64,000 nucleotides of DNA from Capilliphycus salinus (GCF_047276495.1 NZ_CP178543.1:3906001-3970000), one strand, 5' to 3'. Counted from the stretch's first letter, positions 1 through 9,056 are shown. Notes: generated by a model from the sequence alone, not told the origin. Program-made: numbers and translations.

Positions 1-135
1 CTCCGCTTTAACTGATAAAAAACTCAAAAAAACGAGTACATGAAATAGAAGCATCCGGGTAATTTTCGATTCGATGCTGAATTTTTCGCATAACAATCAC
101 ACTCAATCAATTAAACATTCATTCACCATCAATTA

Positions 136-1026
136 ATGAGTTATTTTCGTACAGCCTGTTTAAACCCTCAAGAATTTATTATTACAGCGGAAATAGCACC
201 CCCGAAAGGTGCCGACCCCTCTCACATGATTGAAATGGCAAACACCCTTAAAGGTCGGGTTCATGCGGTTAATATTACCGATGGCAGTCGCGCCGTTTTG
301 GGCATGAGTTCCCTCGCTTCTGCTATTATCTTAAAAGGTCATGGTATAGAACCGATTTGTCAAATGGCTTGCCGCGATCGCAATCGCATCGGTTTACAAG
401 CCGATTTGTTGGGGGCGGATGCGTTGGGAATTCGTAATATTTTAGCCCTCACAGGCGATCCGGTCAAAGCGGGCGATCATCCCGATGCAAAATCGGTTTT
501 TGACTTTGAATCCGTGCGATTATTAACAGCAATTCAAAAGCTAAATAACGGAACAGATTGGAATGATAAAGCTTTACCGCACGGCGCTACAGATTTATTT
601 GTCGGGGCTGCGGTCGATCCTCAATCTCCCAGTTGGTCGGGGTTAAAAAGTCGATTTGAACGCAAATTAAAAGCCGGAGCGCAGTTTTTTCAAAGTCAAC
701 TGATTACCGATTTTGACCGCCTTGACAAATTTATGACAGAAGTCGCTGCGGGAGTAGATCAACCGATTTTAGCCGGAATCTTTTTGTTAAAATCTGCAAA
801 AAATGCCCGATTTATTAACAAGTATGTTCCCGGTGTTAATATTCCAGAATCCATTATTGAACGCCTAGAAAAAGCACCAAAACCCCTCGAAGAAGGGGTG
901 ATGATTGCAGCCGAACAAGTCAAAACAGCCCGTCAACTTTGTCGGGGCGTTCATCTGATGGCCGTCAAACGAGAAGATTTGATTCCTAAAATCCTAAATG
1001 TGGCGGGAATTGCTCCTTTATATTAA
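136..1026 (+). CDS. Methylenetetrahydrofolate reductase family protein (MetF-like)
   Basis: The 296-residue product looks like the flavin TIM-barrel family of methylenetetrahydrofolate reductase, which makes 5-methyl-THF for methionine synthesis in the cytoplasm. Visible family signatures are the early ITAEIAPPKG strand with the catalytic-type Glu, the NITDGSRA segment, QMACRDRNRIGL near residue 75, and NILALTGDP near residue 100. These are the usual folate- and FAD-binding strands. The length matches the short bacterial MetF. The ATG at 136 is the first in frame. The neighbour downstream is unrelated and a hairpin at 1057-1083 probably ends transcription. Subfamily is uncertain: some cyanobacterial members of this family are annotated only as MetF-like. 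Confidence 0.85.
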   Translation: MSYFRTACLNPQEFIITAEIAPPKGADPSHMIEMANTLKGRVHAVNITDGSRAVLGMSSLASAIILKGHGIEPICQMACRDRNRIGLQADLLGADALGIRNILALTGDPVKAGDHPDAKSVFDFESVRLLTAIQKLNNGTDWNDKALPHGATDLFVGAAVDPQSPSWSGLKSRFERKLKAGAQFFQSQLITDFDRLDKFMTEVAAGVDQPILAGIFLLKSAKNARFINKYVPGVNIPESIIERLEKAPKPLEEGVMIAAEQVKTARQLCRGVHLMAVKREDLIPKILNVAGIAPLY

Positions 1027-1056
1027 CTGTAATTAGACCTAATTTTTAGGCAGACC

Positions 1057-1083
1057 AACCCGTTTTCTTGGAGAAAGCGGGTT
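1057..1083 (+). terminator. Hairpin after the metF-like gene
   Basis: AACCCG-TTTTC and GAGAAAG-CGGGTT form a strong stem around a short TTGG loop, 30 bases after the metF-like stop codon. The run of T after the stem is weak, so the terminator role is inferred from position and stem strength. Confidence 0.5.
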
Positions 1084-1154
1084 CCTTAAAAAATTGGGTA
1101 AAATATCACTAAAAATGGGTTATTTTTGAAAAAACATAGCTCGGGAGCAACACA

Positions 1155-1688
1155 ATGCAATGGTACAACGAACCGCCTAAATGGACAGAAAAAGAAAATA
1201 GAATTCAAGTGGTGTCGGGCGCGAAAACCGATTTTTGGCGAAAAACTCACTATGGTTTTATTCGGGATAATGGACACTTTTATTATCAAGAAATAACCGG
1301 AAACTTCACCGCAGAAGTTAAAATAATCGGAGAATATCAAGCTCTTTACGATCAAGCGGGGCTGATGATTCGCCAAGATGAAAAAAACTGGTTAAAATGT
1401 GGGATAGAATTTGTTAATGGCGTTCAACAGGCGAGTGTGGTTGTCACCAGAGATTATTCAGACTGGTCAGTTCTTCCCTTACCTGAAAACCCCGCATCGA
1501 TTAAACTGCGGTTAAAACGCAACGCAGAAGCCGTAGAGGTAGAATATTCAGTTGATGGCGATCGCTATACCCTGCTACGATTAGCCTATCTCAGTACCCA
1601 AGAACGGCTACAGGTGGGATTAATGTGCGCTTCCCCCGACGGAGAAGGGTTTTCAGTCGCCTTTGAAGACCTAAAAATCTCGGGATAG
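1155..1688 (+). CDS. DUF1349 domain protein (concanavalin A-like fold)
   Basis: The 177-residue protein resembles the DUF1349 family, soluble beta-sandwich proteins related to yeast 'regulation of enolase protein 1'. Supporting stretches are TDFWRKTHYGFIRDNGHFYY, ALYDQAGLMIRQDEKNWLKC, the SVVVTRDYSDWS strand and a C-terminal VGLMCASPDGEGF. No signal peptide or membrane segment is visible. A GGGAG Shine-Dalgarno at 1143 supports the ATG at 1155. The biochemical role of the family is unknown. It is a single-gene unit with no evident functional partner. Confidence 0.75.
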   Translation: MQWYNEPPKWTEKENRIQVVSGAKTDFWRKTHYGFIRDNGHFYYQEITGNFTAEVKIIGEYQALYDQAGLMIRQDEKNWLKCGIEFVNGVQQASVVVTRDYSDWSVLPLPENPASIKLRLKRNAEAVEVEYSVDGDRYTLLRLAYLSTQERLQVGLMCASPDGEGFSVAFEDLKISG

Positions 1689-1799
1689 AGTAGATCCCAA
1701 CGGGATGGGTGAACCGATGGAAAGAAATTCCAGCGATCGCCGGGACAATGATCAGTTTGTTATATCAAAGCTTCAGCGACCCGTGTTAAAATCAAGTCG

Positions 1800-1921
1800 A
1801 GAAAAGGTATTCGGTCGGTAGCAGTTTGCTTTCAGTGCTGACCTTCGTGTTCTGTATTCATGGGGCATAGGTTGCCTTCCGAAATTTCTCTCTACAAGCA
1901 TTCCGATTTAGGAGGTATCAG
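1800..1921 (+). promoter_or_regulatory. Long 5' leader of the rbp gene with strong RBS
   Basis: About 120 bases of untranslated leader precede the RNA-binding protein gene and end in AGGAGG at 1911-1916. Long leaders are typical of the cold-inducible cyanobacterial rbp genes. I see no named riboswitch in it, so a cold-control role is an inference from the family. Confidence 0.35.
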
Positions 1922-2209
1922 ATGTCCGTTTATATCGGTAACCTTTCTTACGAGGTTACAGAAGATGATCTCAAATCCGTTTTTGCTGAATATGGCGACG
2001 TCAAACGAGTTCACATCCCCACCGATCGCGAAACCGGACGCTCGCGGGGATTTGGATTTGTAGAAATGGTCAATGAAGCCGAAGAAGACGCGGTAATTGA
2101 ACAGCTAGATGGCGCCGAATGGATGGGACGAGATCTCAAAGTCAATAAAGCCAAACCCCGTGAGGACAACAATAATTCTCGGGGTGGAAATCGACGCGAT
2201 CGCTATTAG
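1922..2209 (+). CDS. RRM-type RNA-binding protein (cyanobacterial Rbp)
   Basis: A 95-residue single-RRM protein. RNP2 is VYIGNL at residues 3-8 and RNP1 is RGFGFVEM near residue 43. A short Gly/Asn/Arg-rich tail (SRGGNRRDRY) follows. Family members bind RNA in the cytoplasm, accumulate in the cold, and some help localise mRNAs to thylakoids. The ATG is preceded by a perfect AGGAGG. The gene lies 135 bases before rpsU; the rbp-rpsU pair is a recurring cyanobacterial arrangement and suggests a joint role in translation under cold conditions. Confidence 0.93.
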   Translation: MSVYIGNLSYEVTEDDLKSVFAEYGDVKRVHIPTDRETGRSRGFGFVEMVNEAEEDAVIEQLDGAEWMGRDLKVNKAKPREDNNNSRGGNRRDRY

Positions 2210-2344
2210 AAAGCTGACCGAAATTTCGAGATGATCGTGTAATTAATTCTCAGATCAAGACGGGTATCATTCCTGTCTAATTCTAGTTAGCTGAACGACG
2301 CTCTATTGACTGAGTGAAAAGCAAATTATAAGGGAGGATCGTGA

Positions 2345-2557
2345 ATGGCTCAAGTGGTCGTCGGAGAAAGCGAGCAGTTGGAGTCAGCCCTGCGTCGATT
2401 CAAGCAGAAAGTCTCCAGGGCGGGTATTTTTGCGGACATGAAAAAAAACCGTTATTTTGAAACGCTCGCCGAAAAACAAAAACGAAAAGAAATCGCCAGA
2501 CATAAAGAACGTCGCCGAATGCGAAACTCTCGCAAGCGATTTGAGCAGGTGCGTTAA
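2345..2557 (+). CDS. rpsU: 30S ribosomal protein S21
   Basis: A 70-residue, very basic protein of the bS21 family. It begins AQVVVGESEQLESALRRFKQ, followed by RAGIFADMKKNRYFE and an Arg/Lys-rich tail (KERRRMRNSRKRF), the normal layout of S21. It sits in the small ribosomal subunit near the anti-Shine-Dalgarno end of 16S rRNA. AGGGAGG at 2332-2338 is a strong ribosome-binding site. The leader between rbp and this gene is long enough for its own promoter, though co-transcription is plausible. Confidence 0.95.
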   Translation: MAQVVVGESEQLESALRRFKQKVSRAGIFADMKKNRYFETLAEKQKRKEIARHKERRRMRNSRKRFEQVR

Positions 2558-2639
2558 CAATTTGAATCGGGAATGTGCATACAAATTCATTCAACCATAC
2601 AAGCTAGTTGTCAAAACCATTAATTGGATTCGTCCTCAG

Positions 2640-3110
2640 ATGTGGAACCCAGAAGAATATGCAAAACATTCCGATGCTCAACTAAAGTTGAGCGAAACAA
2701 TTGCGATCGCATCTTAAATTAAAAGGTAGCGAGTCGGTTCTTGATGTTGGCTGTGGAGATGGAAAGATAACTGCCGAGTTTGCAGTATCTCTACCTCAAG
2801 GAAAAGTAGTCGGAGTTGATAATTCTCCAGAGATGATCGCCCATGCAGTTCGCACTTATCCACCCTGTGAATATGCCAATCTTTCCTTCGTTTGTCTGGA
2901 TGCTCGTTTGCTGAGGTTTACAAAGGAATTTGAGATCATTTTCTCAAACGCTGTACTGCATTGAGTCGATGATCATTTGGCATTTCTGCGGGGAGGTTAT
3001 CAGGCTTTAAAAAACTCTGGGCGGTTAATTATTTTTTGGGGAGTCAATGAAATACTGTCAGTTTTGTTGAGAGTTCTATCGAACGTTTTCCCCTCGATGA
3101 ACGGGGGTTA
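2640..3110 (+). pseudogene. Decayed class I SAM-dependent methyltransferase
   Basis: The 5' part reads MWNPEEYAKHSDAQLKLSE from the ATG at 2640. Near 2700-2705 the frame must shift to continue into LKLKGSESVLDVGCGDGK, the SAM-binding motif I, then VVGVDNSPEM (motif II). At 2962 a TGA interrupts the sequence where relatives have Trp (ALHWVDDH). Reading through gives VDDHLAFLRGGYQALKNSG, after which similarity fades. One frameshift plus one nonsense codon and a lost C-terminus make this a pseudogene of a trans-aconitate-methyltransferase-like protein. It starts only 82 bases after rpsU. Confidence 0.8.
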
Positions 3111-3225
3111 GTTCATGTTAAAATGGTCAGATTAGAAGTAGATGCTGTTAAAAACTCTACCCTTTGACAGATAGAATAAACAGGGATAAGAAATATATAA
3201 ATTAATAACATCAGCAGACAAAAAT

Positions 3226-3675
3226 ATGACCGCTCTATACACCGGAGGATGTCAATGTGGAAGTATTCGATATGAAATCCGCAGTCAACCTCTAACGCTC
3301 TATGGCCATTGTACAGAATGTCAGAAGCAGTCTTCTAGTGCTTTTGGGATGTCTATGGCTGTTCCTCGGGAGGCTGTTATTATCCGCCAAGGACAACCTA
3401 AAGAATGGTCGAGAGTTTCTAACAGTGGTCGTCAAGTCACTTGTTCATTTTGTGGAGAATGCGGTACAAGATTGTTTCATTCTCCCGCTCGTAACCCCCA
3501 AATTATTAATGTTAAACCCGGAACACTTGATGATACTCGTTGGCTGCAACCGGTGGCGAATTTATGGACTCGGAGCGCTCAAAAATGGGTAGTTTTGAAT
3601 GAACAAATGCTCAATTATGACGAACAACCCCCAGACTTCTCTCAACTGTTTGAACGATTTCGCGATCGCCAGTAA
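3226..3675 (+). CDS. GFA family zinc protein (CENP-V/GFA domain)
   Basis: A 149-residue protein with the GFA fold cysteine pattern: GGCQCGSIRYE at residues 7-17, HCTECQKQSSSAFG around residue 28, and CSFCGECGTRLFH around residue 84. The domain binds structural and catalytic zinc. It is named after a glutathione-dependent formaldehyde-activating enzyme, although most members have no proven reaction. It is followed after 26 bases by a membrane protein gene on the same strand, probably co-transcribed. Confidence 0.88.
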   Translation: MTALYTGGCQCGSIRYEIRSQPLTLYGHCTECQKQSSSAFGMSMAVPREAVIIRQGQPKEWSRVSNSGRQVTCSFCGECGTRLFHSPARNPQIINVKPGTLDDTRWLQPVANLWTRSAQKWVVLNEQMLNYDEQPPDFSQLFERFRDRQ

Positions 3676-3701
3676 AATAGAATGCAAATTTAGGACTTAA
3701 C

Positions 3702-4226
3702 ATGACTTCTTTTAATACTCATTTTAACATCTTCCTAGAAAACGCTATCTTTTTTGTACTCGCGACCTCGTTTCTGGGAATCGTCGGTTGGGCGTGGAGA
3801 AAAGCCAAACCCTACAGTTTACCGACACCCTTACCGGGATGGTTTAAAATTTGGTTTGGTAGCGTTCAGATTTTAGGAATATTACCCCCTTTGGGCGCGA
3901 TGCTGGTGTGGGGAATTTGGAAAGATTACCCGCTTGTATTGACTGTATTTGTCTCTTATTTTTTGATGCTTGGTTTACAAGTTATATCCGAGTATTTAAC
4001 CTTGAGACAATTTCCCTCTGTCGTCTGGGTAATGGTTCCTTATTTGTATTTACCTTATCGATTTTATCAACTTTACGAAGGTTTAAACCTGTTTAATTCT
4101 GAACCCGAATTGTTTTGGGTGAAAACCGTCCTCATTCTTGAAATTGTTGTTTGGATTATCAATTACGGATTAGATTTAGCACAGCTTCCCCGTTTATTTC
4201 GTTGGGAAATCTCAGAAAATCAATAA
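3702..4226 (+). CDS. Conserved-looking integral membrane protein, function unknown
   Basis: A 174-residue hydrophobic protein with about four membrane spans: near residues 12-30 (FVLATSFLGIVGWAW), 52-70, 77-95 (LTVFVSYFLMLGLQ) and 145-165. I do not recognise a family with certainty. It lies 26 bases after the GFA gene and probably shares its transcript. The start is the ATG at 3702. No signal peptidase site or catalytic motif is visible. Confidence 0.6.
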   Translation: MTSFNTHFNIFLENAIFFVLATSFLGIVGWAWRKAKPYSLPTPLPGWFKIWFGSVQILGILPPLGAMLVWGIWKDYPLVLTVFVSYFLMLGLQVISEYLTLRQFPSVVWVMVPYLYLPYRFYQLYEGLNLFNSEPELFWVKTVLILEIVVWIINYGLDLAQLPRLFRWEISENQ

Positions 4227-4311
4227 ACGGTTTCAGGATTGACATTCCATGAATTACAAATCGGCTAACTTCATAGAAATCGGGGTTTTGGGGTGTCATT
4301 GTTATGGTTGC

Positions 4312-4370
4312 GGGCGGGTTTATATCAATCTCGGAGTAGTCGTCAACATCAATGCAGAACCCGCCCCTAC
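4312..4370 (-). repeat. Constant-end repeat, copy 1 (59 bp)
   Basis: Read on the minus strand it begins GTAGGGGCGGGTTC and ends ATAAACCCGCCC, with a 33-base core unlike most other copies. It belongs to a family with at least six copies between 4.3 and 11.7 kb. The two ends are complementary over GGGCGGGTT/AACCCGCCC and can form a stem. Confidence 0.8.
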
Positions 4371-4536
4371 GTTTAGGATTATTAATTAGTCGGACATGAT
4401 ATCAGTTCATTACTCCGTAAATTTACGCAAATTTACTAGAAATTGATCACACAAAAAATTTTCAAAGTTCCGCAGAATTGCTGTGGGCTTTTCGGGGAAA
4501 ATTGGATATCTTGAAGATAGAGTATCGAAGATTCCA

Positions 4537-4767
4537 ATGCCAGTTAGCAGTTCCGACATTCCCATTCTGATCCGAACCCTCAGACAACGCCTCGGCTTGT
4601 CACAGAGGAAACTTGGGGAAAAGTTTGGGGTTGTATTTCAAACCGTTAATAACTGGGAAAATGGGCGCACCAAGCCAACTCGTATGGCGATGATGCTGAT
4701 CCAACAACAATTGGAACAGATGGGTGAGGAGGGAAGTGATTTGTTAGAGAAGTATTTTGGGAAGTAA
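4537..4767 (+). CDS. Small XRE-family helix-turn-helix regulator
   Basis: From the ATG at 4537 the product is 76 residues and almost entirely one HTH domain: IRTLRQRLGLSQRKLGEKFG, VVFQTVNNWENGRTKP, then a Met/Gln-rich helix. It resembles the compact Cro/CI-type regulators often next to toxin genes or chromosomal elements. No toxin-like partner adjoins it. An upstream in-frame GTG at 4483 is possible, but the extra N-terminus does not look like part of the domain. Target unknown. Confidence 0.75.
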   Translation: MPVSSSDIPILIRTLRQRLGLSQRKLGEKFGVVFQTVNNWENGRTKPTRMAMMLIQQQLEQMGEEGSDLLEKYFGK

Positions 4768-4861
4768 CTCGGTCCAAAATACTTCTATCTCGTCAGCTTG
4801 AGTTAGATTTGATTCCTAAAACACGACAAAAACACCATTTTATAAGTTGAGGTTGTTCATC

Positions 4862-5044
4862 ATGTTAGCATTTACAGGAAGATTAGTTCTGTTTCTTTCT
4901 CTGTTAGTTTTTAGAATTGTAGAATCACTTTTGAGTCTGACGATTAGATTAATCCTCTTATCCTTAAGTTTAGCTTGGAAAAATTTGAGTCTTTTCATGG
5001 TTCATTTTAAATCTTCCTTTGTTCCTAGTAAAGTCGAGATCTAG
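4862..5044 (+). CDS. Possible small hydrophobic membrane peptide
   Basis: A 60-residue reading frame from the ATG at 4862, with two hydrophobic stretches (LVLFLSLLVFRIVESLL and LILLSLSLAW) and a basic tail. It could be a small membrane protein and is followed 33 bases later by a good terminator hairpin, which supports a transcript. I recognise no family and the Shine-Dalgarno is weak, so coding status is uncertain. Confidence 0.35.
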   Translation: MLAFTGRLVLFLSLLVFRIVESLLSLTIRLILLSLSLAWKNLSLFMVHFKSSFVPSKVEI

Positions 5045-5077
5045 TTATAATTCTCTAAAAACTCTCTGCAAGTTTGA

Positions 5078-5105
5078 GGGCGCAACTGTTGCGCCCTTCT
5101 GTTTT
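5078..5105 (+). terminator. Rho-independent terminator
   Basis: GGGCGCAA (5078-5085), loop CTG, TTGCGCCC (5089-5096), then TTCTGTTTT. A GC-rich perfect 8-bp stem with a T-rich tail, oriented to end transcripts coming from the small gene at 4862. Confidence 0.8.
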
Positions 5106-5127
5106 CAAAATTAATTCTACAACATCG

Positions 5128-5186
5128 TAGGGGCGGGTTCGTCCGCGATCTTTACGACTACTCAAAAATTGAGATAAACCCGCCCC
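5128..5186 (+). repeat. Constant-end repeat, copy 2 (59 bp)
   Basis: It begins GTAGGGGCGGGTTC and ends ATAAACCCGCCC with a 33-base core. The core shares the short string GACTACTC with copy 1, but is otherwise divergent. Confidence 0.8.
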
Positions 5187-5216
5187 ACCCCATAACACGC
5201 ATTAATCAACCGGATA

Positions 5217-7193
5217 TTATATTAAAGTCCAGATGCGCCCGTAGTTACTGGGAATGGTTAGGTCATATTCCTCTCCAACCGAAATATCTTTTAAGTCTTT
5301 TTCTCCATGAAGTTGTTCTTGAAAACTTACCTTACCGTTTTCTGGAATCGGAAAATGTTCGGGAGAAAATTGAAATTTAACGGTGTGGTCTTGGTCGGAA
5401 AAATTCAGCGCAATTAAACTTGCATGGTTCTCATGTTTTCGCGATAACATCAGAATGCCACGAGACTGATAATGATCATGATGATTGTGAAAATAAAAAC
5501 TTTCATCATTTAAAGACCGAAACTGAGGTTGGTCTTGGTCGCGGCGAATTTGAATGAGTTTTCGGACTAAACGAATCATTTTTTGACCAATTTCATCATA
5601 GAAATACTCCCAACGAACCGGTCGAAACAGCATCACCCGAATGGCACCTTCTGGGGGAATATGATAGTTTTCTGCAAACTCTTGACCTTGCCAAATTAAA
5701 GGAATCCCTTTGGCGGTTAACGTACCAATTAAATAGGGCTGAACCTTGTACCAGTTCTCCCGATGACCTTCTCTTAAAAGGTGTTCATTCCGAGAAGGTT
5801 TGCAACCCCAATTACAAAGAAATCGGGAATGATCGTGAGTTTCAATATATTGTAATGCGGTTTTGGTTTGAGTATCCCCGTTCTGACTCACTTGATGGGG
5901 ATAGCGATACAAACTATAACTTAAAGCCAGATTATCCAAAAAGTTAAAATTCCCTTCCGTGACTCTTTTTGAGATGTACAGCGTGTGATTTTGCCAGGTA
6001 CAATTGCTATAGCTTTCATGTAAAATTCCTTCGGGATTTTCTAACTGTTCCGCACATTGAATCAGGTTGATTGTATCCCCACTAAAAAATCGTTGCCAGT
6101 CCTGCCAATTTTTCTCTTTGTTTTCAACAATCTTGGCTTTACTTTTCACCTCTTGATAGGTATTATAGGTTAGATTCGCATAGCCTTTTCCTTCCGGCCC
6201 GTCCCAATAGCCCGGAACATAATCATACCGAAAACCATCGAGATGATATTCTTCTAATAAGTAACAATTGACCGTAAAAAAGAAATCTCGAATAAACGGA
6301 TGATTAAAGTTTGTGCATTCATCATCCGGGCCGAACCCATCCTTGCCAAATTTACCCATCACGGGATTGGGCTTTCCGAGTTTTCGATAAAGATAAGAAT
6401 AGGCAAAATGTTCTTCTGTATGGGCATAAACCACATCCTGAATAACAGCAATTCCCCTTTGATGGGCCTCATCAATTAACTTTTTAAAATGTTTCGATTT
6501 GCCAAAGCGGTCATCAACTCCAAAGTAACCGATGGGCTTGTATCCCCAGTCAATCGTATTGACAACATTGGAAATCGGCATTATCTTAATACAATTGATT
6601 CCGAGATCCGCGAGATAATCTAATCGATTAATTGTTGTTTTGAGATCGATCCCAAACTCACTAATCATCATCTCGTAGATCATTAAATCATTTAAGGCGG
6701 GTGTTTTCCATTCCTTTTGTTCGTTTTTACTCCATTCGTAGTCTTTCTCTCCGATGGTGAAAGCCGAGAGTTTAGCCATCCCAAATTCTCGCGCAAACGG
6801 ATCGATAATCCAATCAATTTCATCTCGGTCGGGATGTTTCAGACAATAACGATATAAATACTTTCCTTTTTTACCCCAACTGGAATTAGAATGGAATTTA
6901 TCACAATCTTTGAGATTGACTTTAGCTGACCAATAGTCCAAACAATTGACATAATTAGACTGGTCAAAGGGTTGATAATTTAACTCAAATTTATGGGGTT
7001 GAATCTCCTGTAAAAACTGGTCGTGTTCGTGGATAACTTTAACAAACACCTGATAACCTTCGGGACCCGAAATTTCAGGAATAAACAATCCAAACTCTAT
7101 CAGAAAAGGATTTTTCGAGTTTATTCTTGCACCAAGTAAGCTTAAGGGTAAACGTTCCATCGTCTTCAAATTCATGGGATGATTTGTGGCCAA
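5217..7193 (-). CDS. GH13 alpha-amylase family glycoside hydrolase
   Basis: A 658-residue cytoplasmic enzyme (no signal peptide) of the alpha-amylase superfamily, acting on alpha-1,4 or 1,6 glucans, probably in glycogen or maltooligosaccharide turnover. An N-terminal beta-sandwich region precedes the barrel. The four conserved regions are QDVVYAHT (Asp253), DGFRYD (nucleophile Asp324), QCAEQLEN (acid Glu382) and ETHDHSR (His453-Asp454). A C-terminal beta domain completes the usual architecture. It stands alone in a divergent position opposite the secreted glycosidase at 7744. Exact substrate cannot be told from sequence; branching-type and trehalose-type relatives share this layout. Confidence 0.88.
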   Translation of the reverse strand: MATNHPMNLKTMERLPLSLLGARINSKNPFLIEFGLFIPEISGPEGYQVFVKVIHEHDQFLQEIQPHKFELNYQPFDQSNYVNCLDYWSAKVNLKDCDKFHSNSSWGKKGKYLYRYCLKHPDRDEIDWIIDPFAREFGMAKLSAFTIGEKDYEWSKNEQKEWKTPALNDLMIYEMMISEFGIDLKTTINRLDYLADLGINCIKIMPISNVVNTIDWGYKPIGYFGVDDRFGKSKHFKKLIDEAHQRGIAVIQDVVYAHTEEHFAYSYLYRKLGKPNPVMGKFGKDGFGPDDECTNFNHPFIRDFFFTVNCYLLEEYHLDGFRYDYVPGYWDGPEGKGYANLTYNTYQEVKSKAKIVENKEKNWQDWQRFFSGDTINLIQCAEQLENPEGILHESYSNCTWQNHTLYISKRVTEGNFNFLDNLALSYSLYRYPHQVSQNGDTQTKTALQYIETHDHSRFLCNWGCKPSRNEHLLREGHRENWYKVQPYLIGTLTAKGIPLIWQGQEFAENYHIPPEGAIRVMLFRPVRWEYFYDEIGQKMIRLVRKLIQIRRDQDQPQFRSLNDESFYFHNHHDHYQSRGILMLSRKHENHASLIALNFSDQDHTVKFQFSPEHFPIPENGKVSFQEQLHGEKDLKDISVGEEYDLTIPSNYGRIWTLI

Positions 7194-7743
7194 TATCTAA
7201 ACAGTTCTCTATCTTTATAAACGTTGGAAAAATGAACTGATGCAATTTCAATCCATTTCATCTAATTAATCTCAATCCGAACATCGTCAGAGGGTTTTAG
7301 GAAAAACTCAAGCTTGCATCAATCACGCCGGGTCAAGATCCCTGCTGTCCCCGTTCGGTCCAAATCAATTTGGGGAAAAAAGAAACAAACCGGAGTCCAG
7401 TTTATCATTATCCGGTGAACTTTAACAGAAATTATACAGGAATTGATAATAAAAAACACAAGAAAATTAGCAGCAAAGTCCAATTCAATAGAAGTTGGGA
7501 TGAGTTGAAAACGCTTGGCGATCGCCCCGGATCTAGCCTAAATTCTCCCTTGGCGAAAGGGGGTTAAAGAGAATCTAATGTTTAAATTTAAACAAATTGA
7601 TAGCGACTTTCTCTGCTAGAATATACCTTTTAATGTAAACTAACTTAATATTCTCTTTAGCAAGTTAAAAGACTTGCTGGCAATTGTAAATCATCAAGGC
7701 CAAGCCTTGGTGCAGTTGGGACGCTCATTCACCATTGAACTCC
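7194..7743. other. Divergent intergenic region with two leader hairpins
   Basis: About 550 bases without a convincing gene. A CTCCCTTGGCGAAAGGGGGTT palindrome-like element lies near 7546-7566. Two perfect hairpins follow: AGCAAGT/ACTTGCT at 7659-7678 and CAAGGC/GCCTTG at 7695-7709. They sit just upstream of the secreted glycosidase and could be part of its leader. Confidence 0.4.
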
Positions 7744-9006
7744 ATGAAATTGCGTTTAACCTCTAAAAGTTGGTCTTCGGTTCGGATTAAACAGGCACGG
7801 CGAGCGCTAAAATATCTATTGCTCGTCATTTTAGCCGGCTGGTTCGCCATTTCCGGGGCGATACCCGGTCAAGCCGCAGTCGATCCTCAACCCTTTCAAG
7901 AAATTCGAGGCGTTTGGATGACCAGCAACGACAGCGATATACTGCGAGATCGTCCAAAAGTCCAAGAAGCAGTAAGCCAACTGGGGCGGTTGAACTTTAA
8001 CACCATTTATCCCGTCGTCTGGAATTCCGGTTATGCGCTGTATCCGAGCGCCGTCGCCCAACTCGCGGGAATTCAACCCTTTATCCATCGGGGTTTACAA
8101 GGACAAGACATCTTAAGAGAACTCAGCGAAATTGCTCATCAGCAAAACTTATTAGTCATACCCTGGTTTGAATTTGGGTTTATGGCGCCTCCAACCTCGG
8201 AATTGGCTTTAAACCATCCCAACTGGCTAACGCAAAAACGGGATGGAAGTCAAACCTGGATCAGCGCTGCGGGAGAAGTCGTTTGGTTGAACCCGTTTCA
8301 TCCCGAAGTTCAGAAGTTAATCACCGACTTAGTTTTAGAAGTGATTACTCAATACAATATTGATGGCATTCAGTTTGACGATCACCTCAGTTTACCGAAC
8401 GAATTTGGCTACGATCCTTATACGATTTCCCTCTACAGACAACAAATGAACGCCAGTCCGCCCGCCAACCCCCAAGATCCAACCTGGATGCGTTGGCGAG
8501 CCAATCAAATTACCGCCTTTGTGAAAAAACTCAATAAAGCCATCAAAGAAAAGCAGCCCAATGCTATTTTTTCCGTGTCTCCCAACCCCTATCATTTGGC
8601 CTACAATACATACCTACAAGATTGGATCAATTGGGTAAAACAAGATTTAGTTGATGAATTAATTGTACAGGTTTATCGTCCCGATCTCAATAGTTTTCTT
8701 TCCGAAATAGTCCGACCCGAAATTCAAGACGTCCGCAAAAAAATTCCCACAGGCGTCGGCATTCTCACCGGTTTAAGAAATCGACCCGTTCCCATGCAAC
8801 ACATCCAAGCCAAAGTACAAGCCGCCCGCCAACAGGGTTTGGGGATGTCTTTCTTCTTCTTTGAAAGTCTCTGGGATGACGCGCCCGAACCCATTCAAGA
8901 GCGAAAATCTAATTTTGAAGTGTTGTTTAATCAACCGGCTACACGTTCAGTTAATTCGGTGACTTCTTCGGTATCTTCTGAAAATTCCCCGCCTTCAACC
9001 AATTAA
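7744..9006 (+). CDS. Secreted glycosidase-like protein, GHL10 (DUF187) family
   Basis: The first 40 residues are basic then hydrophobic (LLLVILAGWFAISGAIPGQA) with an AxA-like site, a Sec signal peptide. The mature part matches the GHL10 family: EIRGVWMTSNDSDIL, LNFNTIYPVVWNSGYALYP, IPWFEFGFMAPPTSELA, YNIDGIQFDDHLSLP and a C-terminal SFFFFESLWDDAPEP. These are TIM-barrel enzymes or binders proposed to act on cell-wall or storage polysaccharides. I prefer the ATG at 7744 over the TTG at 7735. A short Ser/Thr-rich tail ends the protein. Confidence 0.85.
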   Translation: MKLRLTSKSWSSVRIKQARRALKYLLLVILAGWFAISGAIPGQAAVDPQPFQEIRGVWMTSNDSDILRDRPKVQEAVSQLGRLNFNTIYPVVWNSGYALYPSAVAQLAGIQPFIHRGLQGQDILRELSEIAHQQNLLVIPWFEFGFMAPPTSELALNHPNWLTQKRDGSQTWISAAGEVVWLNPFHPEVQKLITDLVLEVITQYNIDGIQFDDHLSLPNEFGYDPYTISLYRQQMNASPPANPQDPTWMRWRANQITAFVKKLNKAIKEKQPNAIFSVSPNPYHLAYNTYLQDWINWVKQDLVDELIVQVYRPDLNSFLSEIVRPEIQDVRKKIPTGVGILTGLRNRPVPMQHIQAKVQAARQQGLGMSFFFFESLWDDAPEPIQERKSNFEVLFNQPATRSVNSVTSSVSSENSPPSTN

Positions 9007-9056
9007 ATTACCACTGTTGTAGGGGCGGATTTTTACAGTCAACAGTCACCACTGTT

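Noticed and set aside
1086..1376. 96-codon minus-strand frame
   Set aside because: Antisense shadow of the DUF1349 gene.
7370..7567. 65-codon plus-strand frame upstream of the secreted glycosidase
   Set aside because: Low-quality composition, overlaps a palindromic repeat, no family.
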